Shown here: piece by piece, positions 49,453 through 61,096 of the stretch | Position numbering within the stretch: the first letter of the stretch is position 1 | How the letters are laid out: the number at the start of each line of letters is the position of its first letter | Assembly (NCBI RefSeq): GCF_014633365.1 | Contig: NC_068351.1 | Location: 268,001-332,000 of the forward strand | DNA length: 64,000 bases | Reading direction: 5' to 3' | DNA from: Diospyros lotus | Lineage: Eukaryota > Streptophyta > Magnoliopsida > Ericales > Ebenaceae | Notes under the pieces: model-generated | The model's database searches: none | What the model saw: only the letters and a program-made list of their open reading frames with translations | Told to the model about the DNA's origin: nothing | Translations under genes and position numbers: made by a program

Positions 49453-50709
49453 GGACTATTAACGTAAAAAAAAATAAAACTTTTCAGATGATTTTATCCA
49501 ATTCTTTTAATTTTAGCCATTAAGGTCGAATTTGTAAAATTAGTTACAATTTTATCCAAATTAAAAAACTAGGCTATTTGACTTATTATTTTATTTTTTT
49601 AATCATTTTTGTATAATAAAATGTTAAATACATTTGTTTAAGTGTGTGAATTTAATTTTTTTATTATAGAAAGATCAGCTAAATAAATTACCTTTATTTT
49701 CTTTTTAAATAGTTACAAACAGACCATCTCCTCCTATGTTGCACGGAAAACGCCTATACGAGGCGTTTCCCCCATTTTTGAAATATTTTTCATTTTCATT
49801 TCGTACTCTATTTATGTCTATTTTTTTAAAAGAATGTCCGTTTTCGCGTTTTCATTTCCTATCAAAAACATTTCCCTTTTTCCATTTTCATGCAACATAG
49901 ATCTCTTCTATGTTAGACCAATTTTTTAGATAGCTCCATAACAAATCACTCTCACTCTCATTTTATTTTTAAACAATCCCTAAAATCTAATTAAAGTTTA
50001 AATACATTCGATGTAATGGCAGTAAGAAAGAAGAGTTAAATATTTTCAATTGTCGTCAATGTCATTGACTACGATAGTGGTCCAAATAGGACCAAAAAAA
50101 AAATTGTCCTACTTAAAAAGTCTAAACATAAATTTATGCAAAGAAAAACAAAAATCAACAGATAACAAAGTCATTTTATAAGTAATAATGAATAATTATT
50201 TCATGAAAACAACTAAAGTAATATACACGTATATACATTTATCATAATTTTTTGAAATACAAAATAGAATATTATATTCCCTTAAAAAGGTACCCAAAAA
50301 AAAAAACATAAACTCTTTTTCTATATTACACATAAATGTTAAAATAGTCCATTTCTTTTTAAAATCACACAGTAAATATATTACATTTCAATGGTATATA
50401 TTTTTTATAATAAAATATTAAACTATTATACAAAGCTGTATTTAACAAAATTGTACGACGACGACTAGATAGCCCGTGAAAGTGATTTATTTAGCTGATT
50501 TTCGTGAAACAAAAAAATTAAACTCACATACTTAAAAAAATGTATTTAACATTTTATTATAAAAAATAAAATAACAGGCCGGGCAGCCCGTTTTTCAATT
50601 TGGATAAAATTACTACTAACTTTACAAATTCAATCTTAATTGCCAAAATTAGAAAGATTTAACAAAATCACCACAACTCAAAATTTTGACTTTTTTGTGC
50701 TAATAGCCC
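49453..50709. mobile_element. Mutator-like non-autonomous element with long inverted ends
   Basis: Left end GGACTATTAACGTAAAAAAA and the reverse of the right end (AGGGCTATTAGCACAAAAAA) begin inverted repeats of about 240 bp (about 49,453-49,695 and 50,465-50,709). They share, for example, ATTTTATCCAAATT, TATAATAAAATGTTAAATAC and GATCAGCTAAATAAAT-like stretches. It sits in an (AAT)n run, with TAATAATAA on both sides, a possible 9 bp duplication that the microsatellite makes ambiguous. No transposase is coded. The centre holds a second small element. Confidence 0.72.
49734..49900. mobile_element. Small hAT-like MITE nested in the Mutator-like element
   Basis: Perfect 10 bp terminal inverted repeats CTATGTTGCA and TGCAACATAG, 167 bp in total. 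They are flanked by ATCTCCTC (49,726-49,733) and ATCTCTTC (49,901-49,908), an 8 bp target duplication with one change, typical of hAT. Confidence 0.72.
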
Positions 50710-53018
50710 TAATAATAATAATACTCATTTCTTTGGCTCTCTGTTTTTTAATTATTAAAGATACTTTTATGTGTATTAAACCTTGTTATTATATCATCAT
50801 AATGTATATAGGCAATAGGCATAATATATTAATTATTAAAAATTATTATTTTGTATTCTTATCATAACGAAATATTAGCATGTATATAAACACGTCTATT
50901 TTTGTAAGTGACATATTACGTGGATGATCAATTAGCAATATTCGAATAGGTTAACTGATTTGTCGTACTAGAACTTAATAATTAAAAAATATAACGTTTA
51001 GTTTTTAATGTGTAAAATATCAAATTATGTAGATTAATTATAAAAAATTCTTATTTTAAATTCTTATCTGGAGACATAAAAAATGATATAAATAAGAGAA
51101 TAAGAGAGCAATGAAATCAATCGAGTTTAATAAAGAGAGAGGATATAGATTAGTTATATCATACTTTTTGATTGAGAATAGAAGAAGATAGTGTTCTTTG
51201 GATTAATGATTTAGAAATTTAAAGATTATTTTTTAAAATTATGAATAATTTGATCTTTTTCATTAAGATAAATTTTAATCTGATCATATTCTTATTTATG
51301 TGTTTTTTTTAATCTATTTTTTATGTATATATTTTGCGTGATATAGATAATAATTTTATTTATTTTTAATCAGAATAAGAATTTAAAATAATAATTTTTA
51401 ATATTTAAAATATAAAATCTTTAAGTTTTATATATGTACTAACATTTTATTATAATAAAAATTTAAAATAATAACTTTTATATGAAATTTGTACGTTTTT
51501 GCCACTAAATTGGGAAGAATACGCACGCGTTTCTTTCACCGTCACAGCAGCACACCCCAATTCTGTAGAATACGCGTTTCTTTCCTCCTTTCTCCGTGGG
51601 TCCGTCTTATGTTATAATTTTTTAAATTATATTTTTATATTTATTGGGAGCCAGTGGGCAGACTGACTGTACCTTGTCAGGCCGCAGATCCTAAGCCTCT
51701 TCGGCCCACCCCATTGAGAGAGAGTATTTGCTGGAATAAGAGGGCCCATTTGGGTGGACCGACGGTTCGGAGCTGTGGCTTAGATGGTTGCGTTGTGGGA
51801 TATGTTTAGGCCCAGTTTTGAAGCTATACTACTCTGTGAACATGAAGGCGTAATATCAGGGACAAAGTGAGAGTGGGTGATGACTCATGGGTTGGGTGGC
51901 ATTGCGATTTGCGATTCAATTCAATTTCAACCGCTTTGAAGCGAGGGTCGGTGCAGCGCCGGGCGGTTTGCTTTCCTGTCAGCACAGGAAGTGGGTGCAT
52001 AGTAGCGCTGGCACTCCCAAACACGTACACCTCTCTTCCCTTGCGTGCCATCACATCATCACCCATTCCATGTTGCAATTTTGGTCACTTCCTTCTCCCT
52101 CCTCTTCTTATTCAACAAGTAGCAGCTGATCAGATGGCGGCAGCATATCTATCCATTTCTCATGTAATTTGGGCTTATATAAAATTGAACCAGGCTCCCA
52201 CATTCAGAAACCACTCTCCTCTTGTTTTTCACTCAACCGATACAGTCGTTCAGAGTCATAGGTGTGTGAACTTACAGGAAAGCAGATCCTAGTTGGTTCG
52301 AGTGCAGGTACATTTTCCTTCAATTTCTTTCCCTTTCCTATATACGTTGCAGTTTAGTTTTACCCGCTTTATGTCCACTCTTAGAGGAGGCCCCTTTTCA
52401 TGTGAACTTCCATTGCACCTTTCCTATATACGTTGCAGTCTAAGCACACAGACAAAAATATATATATATGATATCTGCAAAACATGGTCTCTCTCCCAGT
52501 GCACCTTCCTTCCTTTTCTGGGTTCCTCTTTTCTTATGGATGAATTGTTTGTTTCTGTCAAGCTCTCCAGTGTAATAATGCTTTCAAGTCAAGAAGCAAG
52601 ACTTGTCTGTGTGCTTAGACTTAGAGTACAAGGGTACATAAGCTAATTCCTAAATTGATGAGCACAGCTCATGAGTCATGATGAGAACCCCCCACCCCAT
52701 CGGCCCATCCCCCTTAAATTAGGATGTTTGCAAACTTTAAACCTTCCTCGATACCTAAAAGAAGAAGAAGGTAAAACTCCAACTACTTTTCCATTCCTGA
52801 TAATATCTTCATTCGGAACAACAGAGATGCAAAGTTAAGAAATGAAATTTGCGTTGCTTCAAAGGTAGAGACGCGATCTCCTCACTAACACGATCCTTGC
52901 GAGTCACATTGTCAACGTATGTCTTCATGACCATGTATGTGTGTGTGCGTGTGCGCGCGCGTATATATATCTAGCATTCAAGAAAAATTTTGTATCCTAA
53001 ATTCTGACTCAAAAGTAA
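50710..53018. other. AT-rich intergenic DNA and mannanase upstream region
   Basis: 50,710-51,520 is AT-rich; segments like GAATTTAAAATAATAATTTT recur near 51,040-51,060 (inverted), 51,385 and 51,465, perhaps remains of another MITE. From 51,530 the base composition rises. A 141-codon open frame (51,867-52,292) is unrecognised and not called. TATATACGTTGCAGT is repeated at about 52,341 and 52,425. A GT/GC alternating tract followed by ATATAT (about 52,936-52,971) lies just before the mannanase start. Confidence 0.45.
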
Positions 53019-55304
53019 ATGGACACCCATGAGCGGAGAAGCTCTTTTTGGTTTGCGGTTCTTGTGATTTTTGCAATAAACTTAAGCTACATTGCTGCTT
53101 TTGGGGTCGAGGGGGATGAAAATCTGGAACTAATGGTGGAGAGATCAAGTAGTCATTTTTCCTCTTCTTACATAAATCGTGGGTACTCATCTTAACGATC
53201 AAATTAAGCACTTTCCTGGTATTCATATTATATACATAGATATAGATTCATGTAGATGTGCATTCTTATTTACAGACTTTGATTTATTTTTTGTGTGTAT
53301 AGGATGCATGAACCAGGTGAAATAAAAGAGGAACCGTGGGCCACGATCCAGACAAAGGGGAACCAATTTGTGGTTAATGACAAACCATTTTATGTTAATG
53401 GATTCAACACTTACTGGTTGATGGTGTTTGCCGTGGATCCATCAACTAGGGGAAAAGTCAGTGAGGTGTTTCAGCAGGCATCTTCTGTGGGTCTAACAGT
53501 TTGTCGCACTTGGGCTTTCAATGACGGTCAATGGCGAGCTCTTCAAAAATCACCTTCTGTGTATGATGAGGAAGTTTTCGAGGTTATTTTCGTTTCCGCG
53601 CGCTGACATATGCTTTTATATTTTAACAATCTGCTTTCCATTCATTGTGCTACTTAGGTTCCAGCGATTATAGGGTAGCTGGTTATCATGGTTTTCTCTT
53701 TCAATCTCCAGAATGTTGTGTCTTCTAATTCCCATGAAAGCAGGTTATCCAATTTGTTTGTAGTTGCTGAGAGATCTTAATCCAAAATCTTCGCAGATTT
53801 ATCATGGATAAGACTCATATTGGTGAATGTAGGCATTTAGTGACCATTTTTCATGTATCTTAATTAACTCATTTTTATATAAATTACAGGCCTTGGATTT
53901 TGTTGTCAGTGAAGCAAAAAAGCACAAGATAAGACTCATATTGTCATTAACCAACAACTGGAATGATTATGGCGGCAAAGCACAATACGTGAAATGGGGT
54001 AAAGCTGCTGGCTTGAATTTGACTTCGGATGATGATTTCTTCACCGATCCAACTCTGAGAAGCTACTACAAAGCGCATGTCAAAGTATGTTCAATGTTAT
54101 TTCTATGGTGATCTTTCTAGATGGTTGGCCTCAAAAAGTGGAAGTAACTACTGGGGTCTCAGTATGTGGAAGTAGTTTGAAAACTAAATTTGTTTCAATC
54201 CCAAAATTTTGACTGTGCAGACAGTTCTTAATAGAGTGAATACTCTTACCAACACTAGTTACAAGGATGATCCAACCATTTTTGCCTGGGAACTAATGAA
54301 TGAACCGCGATGTGTCTCAGATCCTTCTGGGGATAAACTGCAGGTTTGTTTCCTTTACCAGCTAGGATTTTACATGAACTTTCAGTTACATAGAAAAAAA
54401 TCAGATTCGTGTGTGATAAGCTTGTTTCTTTTGCTCATTCCTGGTAGTATCTAATGCTGACTGAGAAATGGGATATGGGAAACATAATCCCGTGAGTGCA
54501 ATTCTTCTTTTACTGTTGCTAAATTATAGATAATTGCTCTTAGGCATGGATTGAGGAAATGGCAGTCTATGTCAAAAGCATTGATCCAAAGCATTTAGTG
54601 GAAATTGGGTTGGAAGGATTTTATGGTCCCTCGACGCCTAACAGGGTTCAGTTCAACCCAAATACATATGCTCAGCAAGTTGGAACGGACTTTATCAGGA
54701 ACCATCAGGTTCTTGGTGTTGATTTTGCTTCGGTTCACATTTACACAGACTCTTGGTAAGTTGTTCTTTGTACCAGATTAGAATCTTGGCTTCTACCCAA
54801 AGAGGATATTTTGCTGCTTCTCTGTGGGTGTAACAACATCTGATTATGATATGAAATCTCTGGTGAAGGATTTCACAATCAATTTCCGATGCTCACATCC
54901 AATTTGTCAAGTCATGGATGCGAGCCCACATTGAGGATGCCGAGACTGTCCTTGGAATGCCAGTTTTGTTCGCCGAGTTTGGTGTATCCGCGAAAGCCCC
55001 TGGCTACAATTCATCATTCAGGGACACGCTTATCAGTAGTGTGTACGAGACCCTCTTGGACTCCACTAAGAAGGGGGGGAGTGGGGGTGGAAGCCTTCTT
55101 TGGCAGCTGTTTCCTGAAGGGACAGATAACATGGATGACGGCTATGCAATTGTACTTTCAAGGTCTCCTTCCACATCAAACATAATCTCCCTTCAGTCCT
55201 CAAGGATTAAGACCTTCAACTCCTTGTGCTCCTGGAAATGCCATTGGGATTGCAAGAAGAAGCATCTGCCGGAGATAATGGATCTCCAGCATGATGAGCT
55301 TTAA
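53019..55304 (+). CDS. Mannan endo-1,4-beta-mannosidase (GH5 subfamily 7)
   Basis: Secreted glycosidase that cuts beta-1,4 bonds in cell-wall mannans. Six exons: 53,019-53,182; 53,303-53,582; 53,890-54,084; 54,221-54,343; 54,544-54,755; 54,869-55,304, giving 469 residues, normal for the plant MAN family. The first exon supplies a hydrophobic signal-anchor ([18 protein letters not shown], about 10-27). The catalytic acid/base is Glu241 in LMNEPRC and the nucleophile is Glu361 in [39 protein letters not shown] and [17 protein letters not shown] are family signatures. The start was chosen because exon 1 joins in frame to [15 protein letters not shown]. Closest to the MAN2/5/6 type by eye, which I cannot settle. 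Confidence 0.93.
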
Positions 55305-55753
55305 ATCATTTTAAACTGTATATAATAGATAGCATGGAAGAACTCCCCAAATAAACGTATTTCTTTCAGTGTGTAAAGTAAAGCTACCGAGCGGTGAAAG
55401 CAAGCGAGCAAGTCATTAATTGCTGCTTGAATGTTCCAATGTCTATATTGATATTTGATATATGGATGCTTATATTTTCAACATAATTCATCTTGATGAC
55501 CATTTGAAATCGGAACCAGACAGCCGGAAGGGAGAAATAAGAAGTTGGCGGTGCTATGTCATTGCTTTTGACAGTTCAAAATACATTGTGGCCCTTCTGC
55601 AAGCAAAGATTGGATATGGATCCACTAGGATGAATCCGGATCTTGAATAGTTCTCCAGTAACAATCATAACTATCTGAGTGAATATATTTCTTTGGAAAC
55701 AAAAATATCAAAGAATTAGGATGGGCATTATTATCAGGCAACTCTTATAGTTT
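55305..55753. other. Convergent 3' ends of mannanase and STN8
   Basis: 449 bp between two stop codons on opposite strands; presumably both 3' untranslated regions. No further gene seen. Confidence 0.5.
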
Positions 55754-57781
55754 TTACTTGGAGAAGCTCAGCTTTGACAGAACCGTGGCAGCTTGGTCAC
55801 CACCCAACAAGAAATATGGATGTCTCAAAGCAGAAGCAGCCGATAAGCGCCCCCTTCCAAGGTAACCTCTCTCTGAAATAAGCTTCGTGGCCAGATCCCA
55901 CCCTCTACCCGAGTCCAGATCCAGGATACGCAAGTCAGGCCTTGTTCGAGTTTTCTCCCTCCACTTGTTCAAGTCATACCCGACTGTCTTCAGTTCTAAA
56001 TTGAAGTTCTTTAACCCTGCCGTAGACCTCAATGTAGGAATTGCCATTTGCATGAGTACAATCCCAGCCGAATACATATCAAATAGATCAGGGCTGTTCA
56101 GCTGAAAGAAATTAAACAAACATTAGAAGATTACACCTAACCAACTATCTTGTTGTTGATAATTAATGGGTTTGAACAAGGATGACCTCCATAAACAAGC
56201 TCGGAAATCAGTAGGAGTTGACAGGTTCAGCTATAAAATGGGTAAGGGTAACGTAAGAAGTGGAGATGTGCAATACCTGCCACAAAATTGGAGAAAGAAG
56301 GGCGGCAATCGGCTCAGGAGGTGGCTTAGGCGTTTCCTCTGGGAGTACATATAGTTCAGGGGGACAATAATCAGGGTCGAGTAGGCCACGATTGGGTACA
56401 AAGTTCTTGCCAATCCGGAGATCTGTGGCTGCTCCAAAATCTATGAGCTTAATCTGCCCCTTCTTTGTGACCACCAAGTTGGATGGCTTTATGTCACGGT
56501 GAACGATCCCTGTGTCATGGATTTTCCTGAGGGAAGTAATGATCTGGCGCATTATTTGCTTGATGATCAGCGCATTTCGTCCAACAGAGTCCAGGCCTTG
56601 CAAGACACGGCCAAACATGACTGACTCTAAGTTCAAAGGGAAGTTGCGATCTTTCATATAATCAGCAAGGTCTCGATCTCCCTGTCACAAAGGGAGGGGA
56701 TTCCTTGATTAGTGAGGGAGGAAACGGATTGACCCATGGACGAATTTTTGCATCATTTAGCAGGCATTCATTTGCCAAAACCAAGTCAATTAATTAAGTA
56801 GTAGTGGTGGTGGTCTGGTCACTGGTGGAGTGAATTGATGTTGGGAGCTAGAATAATTAAAGTTTGGAGTACCTCAAATTTCCAAACAAGACACTTTCCA
56901 CCCTTTGTGTATTGTGAATTTGTTTTGTCGGCAATAAAACTCCCAAGGAACTCGGCGCAAGTTTCAGGCGCTGCCCTTGATAGCCTATAATTGAACCATT
57001 CCTCAAACTCACCACATTCTTCAGCACCTTGAACTCCGAGCTTCACCTGTTAAGCAATATAGATGGCCAATTTAAGCTTTAGAAGAAGAGTAGGGGAGAA
57101 AGGGGCTGTGGAAAGAAAATATCAACGAGAAGAGCATCAGTAATCAAAGATGGAAATTAAAGAGTCATGAATGATCAATTGAATTGCACAGTTTACCATT
57201 TTGAGAATAACCTTCTGCTTGAACTGCCCGTCGTCCAGCAGTCTGGCTTTCCTTCGACCCCCCTTCTTCACTTCCTGTTCCACATTCATATTCTTCGGCA
57301 CGACTACGCCTGAATAAACAACCCCAAATGATCCTTCTCCCAATTTATCCACGACCAGAAAATCGCTACTCTTTAGCCGTCTCTTCCCTGTCAAATAGTC
57401 CAATCCTATTTGCAGAGGAGCGAGGACATAGGTATCAATTGCACCAATTAGAACACCTGGGCGAGCAGTTAAGTAAATCCAAGTAAACCCAGCAAAAACC
57501 AAAATCCCCCACTTCTCCATTTCCGGTAATTCTGCAGCAACGCTCTGAAATTGCGCATACCCAGATCGCAAAATCGGGAATAAAGACAATGATTGGTCTA
57601 GACGAACAGATTTGCTGAACAAATTCTCGGATATGCTATCGGGAAAGGCATTGCACCTTACTGGGCTTCTCTTAAAACGGTTGGTGGTGAAGTAGCAGCT
57701 CTGGTACTGGGATGTAAATCTTGCAGGAGAGAAGCAGGTGGGTGCAGTTGGGGAGGAGGATAGAAGAGAAGCCATGAACAC
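55754..57781 (-). CDS. STN8: Chloroplast serine/threonine kinase STN8
   Basis: Thylakoid kinase that phosphorylates photosystem II core proteins (D1, D2, CP43) in light. Four exons on the minus strand: 57,781-57,197; 57,046-56,873; 56,681-56,277; 56,101-55,754, giving 503 residues (Arabidopsis about 495). The N-terminus (1 to about 45) is Ser/Thr-rich and basic, a chloroplast transit peptide. A hydrophobic stretch at about 91-115 (WGILVFAGFTWIYLTARPGV) is the thylakoid membrane segment. The glycine loop LGEGSFGVVY is 147-156, the ATP lysine is in VILK (194), HRD is 314-316 and DFG is 334-336. LLDPDYCPPELYVLPEETP and the ending VLSKLSFSK are STN8-specific. A second Met at codon 3 (57,775) is an equally good start, giving 501 residues. 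Confidence 0.95.
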
Positions 57782-58394
57782 TCATCAAGAAGATGATGAT
57801 GATGACGACGATGACGATGAAGATGACGGGTGAGTTGGTATTCAGAAGGGCTGGCTGGCTTTCCCCGAGGCCAAGTGGCAATGCTTGGTTTATCCACTGA
57901 ATTGGCGTATGTGGAGAGCGAGGAGACAACGATTCAACCAACAACCAGCTACGGTGGGAGGCTTTTTATCATATGCGTTTTACCGAAATGACACTGGCAT
58001 CCTTAGCAGATCAACCCACCCAACGCGAAAAAAGAAAAACAAACACACACACCCACAACCACACCCCGAGGAAGGATAAAACCTGATGGAGGAGCCGTTA
58101 GTTAAAACAGATAGATAATATTATTTTTCACATTACTTGTACTTTATGGCACGAATCATTGAATTTAAAATGAACATAAAAATCGAAATACCATATATTT
58201 TAACTACTCCAATAGCAAGTTAAATTACAAAGAGCCCACTTATAAAAGTTTTAAGGCCGCCCTCTTCTTTTTGAAATGTTCTGCTGCTTTCTCCTTTTTC
58301 CTTTTCTTTTTCAACCAGGCATACATACATACATACATACAGCCAGATGGCCGGTCTAGCATCATTCGGGCATAGCAAAAACGAATGAGAAAAA

Positions 58395-58425
<31 letters not shown>

Positions 58426-58737
58426 TTAAGAAGGGACAAAATATGAGGCAAAAAAAAAACATACTTTTATCTTGCATATGAGAGAACCATAGGGTTGCGA
58501 ATTGAAAACTTTTAAAGCAACAACATGTGGAAGTACTAAGAAAATAAAACATCATCAGATGGCCACCAGCCATCAACGCCGTTCACCTTATCAGGTAATA
58601 GTTCTTTCCTTTCCTATAGGATTGTGATATTCCTGGGTTCATAGATAAAAACTCACAGCTCTTACTTAAGGTTCTAAATCCAGCCATGAAAAGCAAAGAC
58701 TGTTGTTCAACCCAGCTTGCTGAAGTCGCCACACTCA
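57782..58737. other. Intergenic between STN8 5' end and S6K 3' end
   Basis: About 950 bp; both genes read leftward. Contains a GATGAT/GACGAT repeat just before the STN8 start (57,789-57,823), a CATA repeat (about 58,319-58,340) and a long (AT)n run (about 58,402-58,427). The right end is presumably S6K 3' untranslated region. Confidence 0.5.
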
Positions 58738-61055
58738 CTAGCACATTGGACTGCTCCTCTGAAGAAAGGAGGCTGCTGGCCTCACATAACTAAAACCCTG
58801 GAATGGGTTACTATTGCTATTTGGACTGGCAGCTGGAGATTCCTGGAGTGTCATATCAGTCCAACGCTTGTCAAAGTTGGCAATGCACTGCGTCCCACCA
58901 ACCTCTGGGCAAAAACTTGGCCGGATTTCCCTGGCTTCAAGTTTCTTCCAGTTGATTGGCTTGAACCATTTATGATGCTTTACTTCATTGCTGCCATTGG
59001 CCCCACTTCCTAGGCGCTTGCTTGGATCCTTTTGCAGCAACTGGAAGACAAAAAAGACTTGACATAGATTATTACTATCATAAACATTTAAATTAAAAGC
59101 GAAATTTCCAGGAAGATCTCTAAGATGGATCCCTCCAACTCCAATGACCAAGTAGTCCCAAACTCCAAAGAGGAAGTTCTTTAGCATGTCAAACAAATAT
59201 CTGTGAAACAATAGCAAGAAGCTGTTATTTAGGCCAAGGATAAGCATGTGTGTACCCCTTTCAACAGAGAGTGTGCATCGCTTGACAAAAACGCAGGCAG
59301 CCTGATTTTCTCCTTTATTATTTTTTGTTGAATTTTCTCACGGTTCCCACCAATAAATGGAGGCTGCACCAGCAGAAAGCAAAAAAGTGAAGAATCAGAT
59401 TATACGAACAGCTCCATCCAATAAAGTAAGAGATAATGCAAACAATTCATAAACAAGAGAAGCTACAGATTGACACATAAACCCCGCTTGACTGTTTAGG
59501 TCATTCTAAGAATGATTCACTTTCATTGAAGGGGAAAAAAGGGAAAAATACTGGAATAGATTACCATGCAAAGAATTTAAAAAATGTAACAGTGAGAAGT
59601 AGAACCACATGGAGAGCAGGGTTGGAGTAACATAACATTTGAACTCATTGAAACTGATAATACTACCAGCTCTAAAGTGTAATTCTTACCATTCTTAAGT
59701 GAGACTGGAAAAGGGTTCAAACACAGATATTACTTCTTAACTTTATGATTCAAAGAACAAATTTGTAAATACAACAAATATCTACCAAAAGACACAGAAA
59801 ATTATAAAAATAGCTCTTTCTTTCAACAGAAAATTGTGAATTAGTGTCACACACGGCGACTTACCTTCTGTTATTTCTTTTTCTTAAATGCTGTAATCGT
59901 TTGCTTTATTTCTGTTATTGCCTATTATGGTTGTTGCTTTAAATTCCAGCTGTAATAGTTTGTTATTAGGAGAATATTCTAGGATGGCCCACGTGTAAGG
60001 GCTAGAATAGGACAAACTGGTTGTTATAACCGCTTACAAGAAGGAATCTGCTATGGCAGCATCCATGCTAGAGGGTTATATATACCCCTCCTAGACCCTC
60101 CGGGTCCATTAACGAGAATATTATTGACAATCAGCATCTCTCTCTCTCTTTTGCTATCTCCCTACTTCTCTCTGTTCTTTCTTCCTTCCTTTCTTTCTTT
60201 CCAGCCTTTCTACTGCTATCCACCGATTAATCCTAAGTCAGTGAGATAGCCATTGTCACTAGCAGTGACAATTAGCAAATTTCTTCCATCAGCACACTCG
60301 TTTTTTATAACAAAATTTTCAAGAATTTTCAAAAGCCGTGGCAATTGGCATGAAGTTTTGGACAATCTTGAATTTCAAACATGTCATGGTTTCAAGATCC
60401 TGGCTCCAGCAATCAAATATTTTCACAAAACATACGGATGCCATATAGAAAGAAATTGCAGAAAGTAGAAAAGGGGATAATCAAACAAATTTGGTAGAAA
60501 AGAAGTTAGGGGAAAAGAGAGAAGCTAAAGAGGCAATAGGGGAAGGGGGAAGAGAGATTGGGAGAGGAGAGAATCAAATAATTTTTATTCAAACTCAGAA
60601 CATGCCAATTGTTTGCATCACCAATAGCTACTTATAGGCTAAATAATTATCACAAGAGCTATAATATTTAAACAAAAACTATTTAAATCCTACCATAAAT
60701 ATTATTAAATCCTAATTGCCATATCTAAACTTTAATATCAGAAATTAAAATAATTCTAATTCCTAATCATGCAAACAGTATGATCCACATATCAATACCC
60801 AAGAAGATACTAATTGCTGACCTTTCCTGTGAGCATCTCAAACAATAAGATCCCAACGCTCCACCAATCTGCAGCCTTATCATGGCCCTTCCCAAGAATG
60901 ATTTCAGGTGACATATATTCCACAGTCCCACACATGGAGTTTGATCTTGTATTCTCATCAAATTGCTTTGCAAGGCCAAAATCAGTCAACATAACCTAAA
61001 ATAAGAAGTAAATTAAAATTTCAGAACAAGCAATTTCACATAGGGCCTCTGATAT

Positions 61056-61096
<41 letters not shown>

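Noticed and set aside
51005..51480. Further MITE from scattered inverted AATTTAAAATAAT stretches
   Set aside because: Matches are short and A/T-only; no ends or target duplication could be defined.
51867..52292. 141-codon open frame upstream of the mannanase
   Set aside because: Overlaps other frames on both strands and shows no domain; more likely mannanase promoter or leader.
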